Shown: positions 7,575-15,313, counted from the first letter of the stretch. The stretch: 32,561 nucleotides of DNA from Clostridiales bacterium UBA1774 (GCA_002314635.1 DCGQ01000016.1:1-32561); one strand, 5' to 3'. Numbers and translations: made by a program. Notes: generated by a model not told the origin, from the sequence alone.

Positions 7575-8675
7575 TCAGCTGTTATAAGAGCTGAGAACGA
7601 CCTGATCTCCCAGCTTTACGCCCTGCAGGATACTGACGGTGCTGCCCGCCTGCGGGCCCTTGACCACGCTGCGGCGGCACACCGTATCGCCTTCCAGAAT
7701 ATCCACATAGCTGACGCCGTCCTGACTTTTCAGTGCATTCTTGGGAACGGCGAATACATCGCTGAGCACGGTGTAGCTGACCGTGGCGCTTCCGTCGGTG
7801 GCGGGCAGCTCATCGTCCGTGGCATCGATTTCCAGAATGATCATGGTATTGTTATAGCTGGGAGCCGAAACCTCCGGCGAGCTGACCACCCGGGCGGTAA
7901 AGGTCTTGCTGCGGCTGCTGCGGCCCAGTGTGATGGTCATTTCCCGGCCGTAGACGAAGCAGCCGCTGGAGCTGAGTCCCACGAAGCGCATTCCCTCCGC
8001 GCCGTAGATGGTGCAGACGGAGGTGTTGGCCTCCATGATCTGCCCTTCCTCATAGCGGCAGATGCTGTGTACCGTTCCGGAGATGGGAGCCACCAGTTCC
8101 TTTTCGCCTGCCGCTTCCTGCAGCGCGGTCAGAGTGGCTTCCATGTTTTTCAGCGTATAATCCGACTGCAGCTGATACTTTTCCAGCTCCAGCTCCGCAT
8201 ATTCGATTTTCAGCCTGCGGGTGTTCTGCTGGCTGGCAGTCTCCTGCGGCAGTGCCTTCGCCGCCGTCACCTGTGCCTTATAGTATTCCAGCATTTCCGT
8301 CACGCCGGAGCGATAGGAGGCGATTTCCAGTTCCTTCAGCTCCGCATCCGACTGGGAACCCAGTCCCTGCAGCACGGCGATGACCTGACCGGCCTCCACA
8401 TACTGGTTGCGGGAGACCCGCAGCTCTTTCAGCCGGTACTGGCTGGAACCGGAGGACACACTCTTCGTATACTGCCAGCTCTGGGAAACGCTCAGATCCA
8501 GCGTGCGTCCCACTTCGGTAGGTTCGATCGTCACCAGATTGTAGGTGGTTTTCTTTCCCAGTGTGCTGGTGTCCCGGATCTTCACCTCACCGGAAGCGTA
8601 CTCCGTCTGTCCGGAGCAGCCGCACAGCAGGACAAGGCTCAGAAGTCCGGGCAGCAGCCGTTTAAGCACCCGCAT
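7575..8675 (-). CDS. Exporter adaptor lipoprotein, HlyD/MacA-like (third of three)
   Basis: The 366-residue product starts MRVLKRLL and continues into a lipoprotein signal peptide ending in LCGC, with the lipidated Cys at residue 20. A strand-rich biotinyl-lipoyl-like segment follows (KELRVSRNQYVEAGQVIAVL), then a helical hairpin region of ~80 residues rich in Glu, Leu and Gln. The second lipoyl half is marked by APISGTVHSICRYEEGQI, and beta-barrel-like and membrane-proximal domains end with VKLGDQVVLSSY. This is the membrane-fusion-protein order. The ATG at 8675 was chosen because AAGGAG lies 8 nt upstream and the mature signal begins there; longer in-frame starts would bury the signal peptide. 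It overlaps the preceding adaptor gene by 14 nt. The permease gene follows within 16 nt. Confidence 0.87.
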   Translation of the reverse strand: MRVLKRLLPGLLSLVLLCGCSGQTEYASGEVKIRDTSTLGKKTTYNLVTIEPTEVGRTLDLSVSQSWQYTKSVSSGSSQYRLKELRVSRNQYVEAGQVIAVLQGLGSQSDAELKELEIASYRSGVTEMLEYYKAQVTAAKALPQETASQQNTRRLKIEYAELELEKYQLQSDYTLKNMEATLTALQEAAGEKELVAPISGTVHSICRYEEGQIMEANTSVCTIYGAEGMRFVGLSSSGCFVYGREMTITLGRSSRSKTFTARVVSSPEVSAPSYNNTMIILEIDATDDELPATDGSATVSYTVLSDVFAVPKNALKSQDGVSYVDILEGDTVCRRSVVKGPQAGSTVSILQGVKLGDQVVLSSYNS

Positions 8676-9768
8676 ACACCACATCTCCTTCCTCAACGCC
8701 TTCCAGAATCTGAACCAGCGCGTCATTGCAGATGCCCCGGCGGATATTGCGGCGTACCTGCATTCCGTCCACGATGGCGTATACATAATAGGTATTCCCG
8801 TCATTACGAACGGCGGCGGTGGGCACGATCAGCGCATCCTCCACCGTATCGCTGATTACAAAGACCACGGCGCTCATGCCGTTTTCCACCGTGCTGCCCT
8901 TGGCGTCCGTAATCGTAAAGGAGCTGCTCACCTTGCTGCCGCTGCTGCTTTTGGAAAGATACTCTGCCCGGTCCATGTTCTGGTGGGCGATCTCCACCTG
9001 CTGACCGCCTACCGTGGCATAGATCCGATCGGCAGCGGTGAGTACCGCCGTGCTGATGTAATCGGTGGAGATCAGCATTTCGCTGTCCTCCGCCAGCCAG
9101 ATCACGCTCATGTTTTCCAGCGCATATCCGCCGTCCTTGGCGTTGCAGGTCACGACAGTCCCGTCACAGGGCGCATACAGGTAGCTGTCTGCCACCTGCT
9201 GCTCCATGGTTTCCACCGTAATGAGCAGCGCTTCATGATCCAGCGCATACAGGCTTTTCGTCTCCTGCAGGGTGTTCTGCAGGCTGCGGATCTCCACATC
9301 CTTGCTCTGGATGGCGGATGCGGCTGCGCCCGCGCTGCGAAGGTCGCTCTTTTCCTGCTCTGCCAGCGAAATCTTGATCTCCAGCTCCCGCTCGGTGATG
9401 GCCTCCGTCTTTTCCAGATAACTGAGATAGTCCTTCTGGCTCTGCAGCTGCTTCTCCACATAGCTCACATCCAGCCGCGCCAGCAGGTCGCCCTGCTTCA
9501 CGTGGCTGCCCGCGCACACCGCCACATCCGTTACCGTGCCGCCCTCGGCGAAGCTCAGTTCATGCACCAGCGGCAGTACCAGACCTTCATAGGTATCAAT
9601 GTTGCAGATGGCGCCTTTTTCCACCTGCACCGTATCCATGGAAACGCCCTTTGGCTCCAGCAGCTCCGGCGCTTCCCCCACGGTTGTCCCCGTGCAGGAG
9701 CATAGCAGCGCCAGACACAGCAGGGGCAGCAGCAGACGGCACAGCCGTTTTTTATCCGAGAATGACAA
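8662..9768 (-). CDS. Exporter adaptor lipoprotein, HlyD/MacA-like (second of three)
   Basis: From a TTG start the product is 368 residues, with a basic n-region (DKKRLCR), a hydrophobic core and a lipobox ending LLCSC (Cys25). The TTG has a GGAGG 9 nt upstream; the only upstream in-frame ATG (9804) lacks one and would put 12 residues before a normal signal sequence. The body has a first lipoyl-like half (VTDVAVCAGSHVKQGDLLARLD), a coiled-coil hairpin of ~90 residues, a second half (LYAPCDGTVVTCNAKDGGY) and a C-terminal barrel ending GVEEGDVVYAG. It should be a lipid-anchored adaptor of the ABC exporter. It overlaps the first adaptor gene by 17 nt and the third by 14 nt, so all three are likely translated in a coupled way. 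Confidence 0.86.
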   Translation of the reverse strand: MSFSDKKRLCRLLLPLLCLALLCSCTGTTVGEAPELLEPKGVSMDTVQVEKGAICNIDTYEGLVLPLVHELSFAEGGTVTDVAVCAGSHVKQGDLLARLDVSYVEKQLQSQKDYLSYLEKTEAITERELEIKISLAEQEKSDLRSAGAAASAIQSKDVEIRSLQNTLQETKSLYALDHEALLITVETMEQQVADSYLYAPCDGTVVTCNAKDGGYALENMSVIWLAEDSEMLISTDYISTAVLTAADRIYATVGGQQVEIAHQNMDRAEYLSKSSSGSKVSSSFTITDAKGSTVENGMSAVVFVISDTVEDALIVPTAAVRNDGNTYYVYAIVDGMQVRRNIRRGICNDALVQILEGVEEGDVVYAGA

Positions 9769-10804
9769 TGTCGCCCACCTCCAGACCGTCCGTGATTTCC
9801 ACATAGCTGCCGTTATCCAGTCCGCATTGGACCTCCCGCGCCAGCTTCAGGCCGCTTTCATCCTCATAGTACACATAGCTGCGGCTGCCTACGGTGAACA
9901 CCGCCCGATCCGGCAGCAGCATCACATTCTCCCGGCTGTCCAGCACCAGCGTGACCTTGCCCCGGGTGCTGCCCGCAGGGGTGGCCTCGTCCAGAATTTC
10001 CAGACAGACGCTGCGCTGCCCGTTGTTCACCACTGCGGAAAGGCCGAAGTCCTCCGGATTCCGGGCGACACACAGGTATTCCTCCGAATCGGTCTTTACC
10101 AGAAAAGACTGCCCCTCCGGGAACCGCTCGTAATCCCGGGTGGTGGCGGTAAAGATGCTGGAGGTCATATCCGTGATGGTAACAACGCCCTCTGCGCGGC
10201 TGGAAAGGCTGCCCTCCTCCAGCTTCTTCGCGTAGGTCACGGTGCCGTCGATGGTGGCATAGAGCCGAAGCTCCTCCACGGCGGCATACTGTTCCTCCAG
10301 CTTTCGCTGCTGCAGCTCCAGTGCCGCTTCATAATAATCAATGTCCGCCTGCCGTGCTTCGGAGGAGGCGGTGGAAACGCCGCCTGCCAGCCGTTCCTGT
10401 TCCTTTGCCAGCGCCAGCTTTTCCCGGGCGCTGTCCAGCTGGATCTGCAGCCGCTCCATCTGCTTCTTCGTCTGCTCAATGGCAGCTTCCTCTGCTGCCG
10501 CGTCCAACTGCGCCACCAGATCACCTGCATGGACTTCATCACCCACGGATACGAAAATGGTGCCGTAAGCGTGGTTCACCACGGAAAACCGCAGTTCTTC
10601 CCGCCGGGTGGGACTATAGGTAAAGGTCACGGTCAGGGTGTTCTCCAAATCGCCCCGCACCACCTGCGCGGTGGAGTATTCCGCGCCGCTGTAGGGTGTG
10701 ACCAGCGGCAGCTCCGGTGCAGCAGCTTCTTTGGGAAGCAGGAAGCACCCGCTGAAACCCAGAACCATCAGCAGTGCAAGGGGGAATGCCAGAAATCGCT
10801 TCAA
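9752..10804 (-). CDS. Exporter adaptor lipoprotein, HlyD/MacA-like (first of three)
   Basis: The 350-residue product begins at TTG and opens with MKRFLAF, a hydrophobic stretch and the lipobox FSGC (Cys20). The body follows the adaptor pattern: a lipoyl-like segment (IFVSVGDEVHAGDLVAQLD), two long heptad-like helices at about 105-180, a return strand (LYATIDGTVTYAKKLEEG), then barrel domains ending LEVGDIVILG. The only ATG nearby (10814) is in another frame that does not encode the family. The Shine-Dalgarno sequence is weak, yet this is the first gene of the operon and has a good promoter about 35-65 nt upstream. Sequence differs clearly from the two following adaptors, so these are diverged paralogues and not a recent duplication. 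Confidence 0.84.
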   Translation of the reverse strand: MKRFLAFPLALLMVLGFSGCFLLPKEAAAPELPLVTPYSGAEYSTAQVVRGDLENTLTVTFTYSPTRREELRFSVVNHAYGTIFVSVGDEVHAGDLVAQLDAAAEEAAIEQTKKQMERLQIQLDSAREKLALAKEQERLAGGVSTASSEARQADIDYYEAALELQQRKLEEQYAAVEELRLYATIDGTVTYAKKLEEGSLSSRAEGVVTITDMTSSIFTATTRDYERFPEGQSFLVKTDSEEYLCVARNPEDFGLSAVVNNGQRSVCLEILDEATPAGSTRGKVTLVLDSRENVMLLPDRAVFTVGSRSYVYYEDESGLKLAREVQCGLDNGSYVEITDGLEVGDIVILG

Positions 10805-10840
10805 AACACATCAACTCGTTTCTTTTTTGGAAATGAAAAC

Positions 10841-10870
10841 ATTATACAATCATTTGCTATCTTTCGTCAA
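10841..10870 (-). promoter_or_regulatory. Promoter of the six-gene exporter operon
   Basis: On the minus strand TTGACG (10865-10870) is followed by an 18-nt spacer and a perfect TATAAT (10841-10846). Transcription would begin near 10834, leaving a leader of about 30 nt before the TTG start of the first adaptor gene. The surrounding DNA is notably AT-rich compared with the genes. No obvious operator repeat was seen. Confidence 0.75.
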
Positions 10871-10911
10871 CAAATTTGTGCGAAACTACACTATTTTCTG
10901 TCCTCGACCCG

Positions 10912-10960
10912 GAAAAACAAAAACCCCTCCGACGCCGTAAAACGGTCATCGGAGAGGTTC
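10912..10960 (-). terminator. Terminator after ybaB
   Basis: Read on the minus strand, AACCTCTCCGA and CCGT pair with ACGG and TCGGAGGGGTT, with a small bulge, around a short loop. The stem is followed by TTTTTGTTTTT. It lies directly after the ybaB stop and separates dnaX-ybaB transcription from the exporter operon. Confidence 0.85.
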
Positions 10961-10964
10961 CGGA

Positions 10965-11318
10965 TCAGAAGTTCAGATTCAGGCCGCCGGTGAATTTGTT
11001 CATGCCCTCGGCTCTGGCGGTTTCCGCCTTGCGGATGGCCTCGTTCACTGCTGCCATAATGGTATCCTGCAGCATTTCCACATCCTCCGGGTCAATGGCT
11101 TCGGGGGCGATGGTCAGCTCGGTCAGCTCGCCCTTGCCGGAAACCACAGCCTTGACCACGCCGCCTGCGCTGGCTTCATAGGTCTGCTGTTCCAGCGTTT
11201 CCTGCATTTTCAGCATATCCTGCTGCATCTTCTGTGCCTGCTTCAGCATATTGGCGTTGACGCCGCCGCCGAATCCGCCGCCGCCATAGCCGCCGCCGCG
11301 AAATGCACTCTTTGCCAT
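10965..11318 (-). CDS. ybaB: YbaB/EbfC family nucleoid-associated protein
   Basis: The 117-residue protein has the YbaB core, with NMLKQAQKMQQDMLKMQETL as the first helix, then VKAVVSGKGELTELTIAPEAI and a closing helix. A Gly-rich N-terminal stretch of ~20 residues (GGGYGGGGFGGG) is typical of clostridial versions. YbaB proteins are small dimeric DNA-binding proteins. The start was set at the ATG with AAGGAGGAG upstream; an earlier in-frame start would extend into the end of dnaX. It lies 14 nt downstream of dnaX, the usual neighbour. The recR gene that often follows is absent here; a terminator follows instead. Confidence 0.93.
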   Translation of the reverse strand: MAKSAFRGGGYGGGGFGGGVNANMLKQAQKMQQDMLKMQETLEQQTYEASAGGVVKAVVSGKGELTELTIAPEAIDPEDVEMLQDTIMAAVNEAIRKAETARAEGMNKFTGGLNLNF

Positions 11319-11332
11319 AATGATACTCCTCC

Positions 11333-12892
11333 TTATTTGAACCGATCCATCAGAGCGTCCAGCGCGGCAAACCGGTCGTCCGGCTGAGCCTTCCACGGCT
11401 CCGCCTTCACCGGCACATTGCCGCCTGCCACCGCTGCTGCCGCCGACCGGATCTCCTCCAGCCGCCGAGTGTCCAGCAGGCCCTTGATGGTCTCATTTTT
11501 TGTATACAGAATCAGGGTTCCGTCCTTCATTTCGCCGCTCAGATTGTCCGGATTGGAAACCAGCATGTAATCCGCGATAAACATGGTCTCCTCCAGCTTC
11601 CGCAGCACTGCTTCCCAGCTTACGGGAGCTGCCGCGGACTGCGGCGCTTTCACCGGTTCCGGCACGGGTACCGGTTCGGGAGTTTTCTCCGGTTTCACCG
11701 GCGCAGCGGGTTTTTCCGGCTCCAGTGCTTTTTTCGGCTCCGGCGCAGGCGCGGCGGCCTTTTTCGGCTCCTCCTGCTTCACCGGACGGGGTGCCGGAGC
11801 CGCAGGCGCGGCAAAGGCAGCCGGGTTCGCCATCCGCAGCAGGCACAGCTCGGCGCACAGCTTCCGGTCGCTGCTTTTGTCCAGCTGTGCGGAGGCGGAC
11901 TGGAGAATGTCCAGATCCCGCAGCAGGGTCTCCGTATCCGCCAGATCAGCCAGTCGGTGCAGGTATTCCTCGGAAAATCCGCCGTTCATCAGGCTGACGC
12001 CGTTTCGCGGCGCGACGCGGCCCAGCAGAATATCCCGGCACAGGGCGCTGAGCTGATTCAGCACGGCGGATACATCCTTGCCGCCCCGGTACAGCCCGTC
12101 CAGACCGTTCAGTGCTGCTTCCCCGTCCCCGGACAGGACCGCGTCCATCATCCGGCAGATTTCATCATTTTCCGCAAGACCGATGGCGGACAGCACCCGC
12201 TCCCGGTCGATCTTCGCACCGGCGCACTGATCCAGCAGACTCAGCGCATCCCGCAGCGCCCCGTCCGCCAGACGGCTCAGAAGGCCCGCCGCATCCTCCG
12301 TCAGCTCCATGCCCTCGGCAGCGGCCACCTGCATCAGCCGATCCCGGATCAGCGGCGCGGGCACGCGGCGGAAGGAATAGCGCTGGCAGCGGCTCAGAAT
12401 GGTGGCAGGTACTTTATACAGCTCCGTGGTGGCCAGAATGAAGATCAGATGCTCCGGCGGTTCCTCCATGATTTTCAGCAGCGCATTGAAGGCGGGTTTG
12501 GAGAGCATATGTACCTCATCAATGATGTACACACGCCGCTTCGCCGCCACCGGCGCATAGACCGCCTCGTCCCGGATGGCACGCACATCGTCCACACCGT
12601 TGTTGGAAGCCGCGTCCATCTCCGTCACATCCAGAATGGAACCGTTTTCGATACCGCGGCAGATCTGACATTCTCCGCAGGGGTTGCCGCCCACCGGATT
12701 CAGACAGTTCACCGCCCTGCTGAGCAGCTTGGCACAGGTGGTCTTTCCGGTGCCCCGGGTACCGGTGAACAGATAGGCATGGCTGGGCCGATCCGTCAGA
12801 ACCTGCTTTCGCAGAATATCCGTAATATGCTCCTGCCCCACCACTTCGTCAAAGGTTTTGGGGCGGTATTTTCGATAAAGCGCCTGATACAT
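11333..12892 (-). CDS. dnaX: DNA polymerase III subunit gamma/tau
   Basis: The 519-residue product begins MYQALYRKYRPKTFDEVVGQ, the classic DnaX opening. Walker A GTRGTGKTT is at 44-52, the zinc-ligand cysteines are 63, 72, 75 and 78, Walker B ends in DEVH at 125-128, and SRC with the arginine finger is near 167-169. Domain III follows, then a Pro/Ala/Lys/Glu-rich linker of ~70 residues and a C-terminal region for polymerase contacts. It is the clamp-loader ATPase of the replisome. The ATG chosen has GGAGG 7 nt upstream and removes 21 upstream codons that overlap the SRP RNA. An A6 run in the linker is not in a good slippery-heptamer register, so I see no support for a programmed gamma product. 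Confidence 0.96.
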   Translation of the reverse strand: MYQALYRKYRPKTFDEVVGQEHITDILRKQVLTDRPSHAYLFTGTRGTGKTTCAKLLSRAVNCLNPVGGNPCGECQICRGIENGSILDVTEMDAASNNGVDDVRAIRDEAVYAPVAAKRRVYIIDEVHMLSKPAFNALLKIMEEPPEHLIFILATTELYKVPATILSRCQRYSFRRVPAPLIRDRLMQVAAAEGMELTEDAAGLLSRLADGALRDALSLLDQCAGAKIDRERVLSAIGLAENDEICRMMDAVLSGDGEAALNGLDGLYRGGKDVSAVLNQLSALCRDILLGRVAPRNGVSLMNGGFSEEYLHRLADLADTETLLRDLDILQSASAQLDKSSDRKLCAELCLLRMANPAAFAAPAAPAPRPVKQEEPKKAAAPAPEPKKALEPEKPAAPVKPEKTPEPVPVPEPVKAPQSAAAPVSWEAVLRKLEETMFIADYMLVSNPDNLSGEMKDGTLILYTKNETIKGLLDTRRLEEIRSAAAAVAGGNVPVKAEPWKAQPDDRFAALDALMDRFK

Positions 12893-12911
12893 ATGCTGAC
12901 CTCCGTGAAAG

Positions 12912-13221
12912 TGCGCTCCGGCGCAGGACAGGACCGCACACCCGCCTTTGATCACTCCAACCCGTTCGTTACCTCTGCAGCCGGCTCGGAACCGGCACTC
13001 TCACGGCACACACGGCGCACCGCTTAATGCTGCTCGGTCTCCCGCCTGACATGGTTCACGGGGCCGTGTTGCGTAAGACCAGTTCGTCAACGCTGCTTAC
13101 AGAGGGCAGACAACACATCGGAGGACCGGGGGCGGGGATTCATCCCTGCTGTAGCGGATTGCAGGTACAGGGCACCGCTAACTCCCCGACTAGTGCGACC
13201 CTGTCCTGCGCCGGAGCGCAG
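12912..13221 (-). ncRNA. ffs: Signal recognition particle RNA, large bacterial type
   Basis: On the minus strand the block near 13145-13180 (GCGGTGCCCTGTACCTGC and AATCCGCTACAGCAGGG) matches the Alu-domain region of Bacillus-type scRNA. The S-domain core GTGAACCATGTCAGG ... AGCAGCATTAAG lies near 13025-13055. The two ends are complementary over 20 uninterrupted base pairs (GCGCTCCGGCGCAGGACAGG and its complement), which defines an RNA of about 310 nt. The apical hairpin is CGG-GAGA-CCG, a GNRA tetraloop. With Ffh it targets proteins to SecYEG. Exact ends are estimates from the terminal helix. A promoter sits just upstream and dnaX starts about 20 nt downstream with no terminator between. Confidence 0.95.
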
Positions 13222-13234
13222 GCAGGTGTTGATT

Positions 13235-13263
13235 ATTATATGCTATTTCATTTCGAATAGCAA
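13235..13263 (-). promoter_or_regulatory. Promoter of the SRP RNA (and probably dnaX-ybaB)
   Basis: TTGCTA (13258-13263), a 17-nt spacer and a perfect TATAAT (13235-13240) lie on the minus strand. The predicted start near 13228 is only a few nucleotides before the deduced 5' end of the SRP RNA. Confidence 0.75.
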
Positions 13264-13299
13264 TCCTTATTTTTTCTTTTTTCCGGAAACCCGGACATT

Positions 13300-14247
13300 C
13301 TACAGCGGCAGATAGGACACAGCGGCAACGCCCACCACCGCGATTCCATATGCCAGAAAACCCGGTGTGAGAAAGGGCAGCCACCGATGCGTCCCCAACC
13401 GGTCTGTCCCATCCCTCAAGCGGAAAAAATCCCGGTTCCGGATCAGCAGCACGATTCCGGCAATGGTCACAGCCGCCAGAAACAGGCAATAGATGCTCAG
13501 ACCCAGAAGCGGCAGCAGATCGGAGAAGGGATCCGACAGATTCACACCGTTATACAGCAGCATGACCACCACCGAACCCATGAAATTCACCAGCATATGC
13601 ACCAGAATGCAGTACCAAAGCCGCCCGGTTCGCAGATAGATGCCCGCCAGAATCAAACCCACGCCGAAGGCGTAGAAGAACTGCTGCAGATTGCCGTGCA
13701 TCAGACCGAAGGCCAGCGCGGAATAGAGCATCGCCGTTGGCTTGTCAATGGTACGCATCCGATCCAGCAGCAGCTTCCGAAAGCACAGCTCCTCCATCAC
13801 CGGGGCCACGAGCACCGTTACCGGAGCCAGCAGCCAGAGCGGCGTCTCCGTAACCAGTGCGTTCAGCGGGTCCCCGGAGCCGATGCCGGTCATCCGGCTG
13901 ATCAGCAGGTCGAGTCCCCGCCCGATCAGATTGCCGGGCATGAGAAATCCGAAGCAGCACAGCAGCAGAACCAGAAACCGTCTGCCGCCCAACCGCCGCT
14001 TTTCCGGCAGCTGCGCCCGCTCCGGCGCAGGAGGCAGCGCCAGCAGAAAAGCAGGAAACCCCAGCAGATAGGTGGGCAGCACCGCCAAGGCAGACGTAAA
14101 CCAGCACTGATGGGTCAGCGCCGGTGCAAAGCGCATACACGCGATATAGCACAGGTTCTGCGACAGGCTGGTGACGGCATAAAACAGCAGCAGCGCCAGT
14201 CCCAGCCTCCCGTAATGTCTGCGGCAGCGTTTCCAATATGCGGTCAT
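13300..14247 (-). CDS. CPBP family intramembrane metalloprotease
   Basis: The 315-residue membrane protein carries the CPBP (CAAX protease and bacteriocin-processing, Abi) signature: EELCFRK at 152-158 (EExxxR), His184 in GLMHGN, and HxxxN at 217-221 in HMLVNF. Hydrophobic segments lie near 15-36, 50-72, 92-106, 137-151, 172-184, 190-204, 215-233, 245-268 and 295-313, fitting the usual 8-9 helices. The family includes Rce1-like proteases and bacteriocin self-immunity proteins, so the physiological substrate is open. The ATG at 14247 has GGGAGGG upstream; a longer ATG at 14268 would include that site. A terminator of the upstream gene ends right at this leader, so expression probably relies on read-through or an unseen promoter. 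Confidence 0.88.
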   Translation of the reverse strand: MTAYWKRCRRHYGRLGLALLLFYAVTSLSQNLCYIACMRFAPALTHQCWFTSALAVLPTYLLGFPAFLLALPPAPERAQLPEKRRLGGRRFLVLLLCCFGFLMPGNLIGRGLDLLISRMTGIGSGDPLNALVTETPLWLLAPVTVLVAPVMEELCFRKLLLDRMRTIDKPTAMLYSALAFGLMHGNLQQFFYAFGVGLILAGIYLRTGRLWYCILVHMLVNFMGSVVVMLLYNGVNLSDPFSDLLPLLGLSIYCLFLAAVTIAGIVLLIRNRDFFRLRDGTDRLGTHRWLPFLTPGFLAYGIAVVGVAAVSYLPL

Positions 14248-14264
14248 GACCTTTTCCCTCCCGT

Positions 14265-14312
14265 GCAAAAAATCCGCCCCATGCTCCGCAGAATCGGAAC
14301 ACGGGGCGGTTG
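14265..14312 (-). terminator. Terminator after the BIG2-domain gene
   Basis: On the minus strand CCGCCCC pairs with GGGGCGG. Inner pairs involve GTGTTCCG and CGGAGCAT, and a TTTTTT run follows. It lies 14 nt past the stop of the BIG2 gene and abuts the ribosome binding site of the CPBP gene. Confidence 0.8.
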
Positions 14313-14325
14313 TGGAAATCAGGAA

Positions 14326-15213
14326 TCAGTTGCTGACGCGAACCTCGCACTTCAGGGTCTGCTCGCCCACCGTGACGGTGATGACGCAGTAACCCTTGCT
14401 CACGGCAGTGACAACGCCCTTGCTGTCTACGGTGGCAATGGAGGAATCGCTGCTGGAGTAGCTCACCGCAGCGCCGTCATTTCCCTTGACGGACAGGGTG
14501 AAGGATTCCTTGTCGGCCGCATGGATGGTCACGTCGGTGTGGCTCAGACTGGCAGGGCCGGAGCTGCTGCCGGTATCGGTGCCGGTGCTGCCCGCAGGCG
14601 CATAAGCGGAGACGCGGACGGTGCATTCCGCGGTCTTGCCGCCGGCGGTGGCGGACACGATGGTGGTACCGTGGTCAACGGCAGTCACCATACCGTTCTG
14701 GTCAACGGTGCAGACATTGGGATCCTCGGAGATCCAGATGATCTCGGCAGCGGTGCCTGCCGGGGACAGGGTAGCCGCAATGGTATAGGTCTCGCCGATT
14801 CGGCTGAGCGTAAAGTCAGACCGGCTCAGAACGACGGAGTTGACAACAGGTTCCGGCGTGGCGACCGGGGTAGGCGTGGGTTCCGGCGTGGGCACCGGGG
14901 TATTCGTAGGCGCCACGGTGGGATCGGTTCCGTCGATCTTGCTCACATCGCCGATGCTGCCGCCGGGTGTGTTTGTCGGCGTTGCATTCTCGGCATCGCG
15001 CCCCTTCAGGCTGATGCTGATCAGGATGATCGCCGCGGCGATAATGGCCAGCAGCACCACCGCGCCCACAATCACCTGCCAGCGGGTGTTGTCTCCGTCT
15101 CCGCCGTTGTTCTTTCCGCTGCCGCGCCTTGCGCCGCAATAAGGGCATCTGCCGCGAATCGAACTGTACGTCCGGTCGCAGCGGCCGCATTTTACCTGCT
15201 TAAACAGTGCCAT
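14326..15213 (-). CDS. Zinc-ribbon, single-TM, tandem BIG2 (Ig-like) protein
   Basis: The 295-residue protein has three parts. A short N-terminal zinc ribbon has cysteines 9, 12, 23 and 26 in CGRC ... CPYC. One membrane helix at about 45-68 would place the ribbon in the cytoplasm. A Thr/Pro-rich stretch at 98-123 (PTPEPTPTP) then leads to two bacterial Ig-like group 2 domains at about 125-203 and 222-294, each with the VDxxGxVTAV core (VDQNGMVTAV; VDSKGVVTAV). It is probably a cell-surface protein anchored by its N-terminus; ligand and role are unknown. The second ATG was chosen because GGAGG lies 6 nt before it and directly abuts the first. It has its own promoter candidate and terminator, so it looks monocistronic. 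Confidence 0.85.
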   Translation of the reverse strand: MALFKQVKCGRCDRTYSSIRGRCPYCGARRGSGKNNGGDGDNTRWQVIVGAVVLLAIIAAAIILISISLKGRDAENATPTNTPGGSIGDVSKIDGTDPTVAPTNTPVPTPEPTPTPVATPEPVVNSVVLSRSDFTLSRIGETYTIAATLSPAGTAAEIIWISEDPNVCTVDQNGMVTAVDHGTTIVSATAGGKTAECTVRVSAYAPAGSTGTDTGSSSGPASLSHTDVTIHAADKESFTLSVKGNDGAAVSYSSSDSSIATVDSKGVVTAVSKGYCVITVTVGEQTLKCEVRVSN

Positions 15214-15284
15214 ATGCATCCTCCATTTCTTTTGAAAGGGAGAGCTGAAAACAAGATGTGCTTCCCCAACTTATTAATATGGTT

Positions 15285-15313
15285 ATATTAATCCATCCGT
15301 GCCCTTTCGTCAA
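15285..15313 (-). promoter_or_regulatory. Candidate promoter of the BIG2-domain gene
   Basis: TTGACG (15308-15313), a 17-nt spacer and TAATAT (15285-15290) lie on the minus strand about 70 nt upstream of the start. The -35 box is good and the -10 box is imperfect. Confidence 0.5.

Noticed and set aside
3996..8855. Very long plus-strand open frames (813 and 703 codons) opposite the exporter genes
   Set aside because: They are antisense to the permease and adaptor genes, are His/Gln/Arg-rich without any family features, and lack ribosome sites. They exist because the real genes avoid TTA, CTA and TCA codons.
11725..11740. A6 run in the dnaX linker as a programmed frameshift site for a gamma product
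   Set aside because: The run is in the register CCG AAA AAA GCA and so lacks a proper X-XXY-YYZ heptamer. The -1 frame stays open for about 80 codons instead of stopping early, and no clear stimulatory hairpin is seen.
13027..13260. 77-codon plus-strand open frame near dnaX
   Set aside because: It lies wholly within the SRP RNA gene and its promoter and has no protein features.
13264..13299. Hairpin TCCGG-GTTT-CCGGA after the CPBP gene as a terminator
   Set aside because: On the minus strand it is followed by an A-run rather than T residues, and the stem is only 5 bp.
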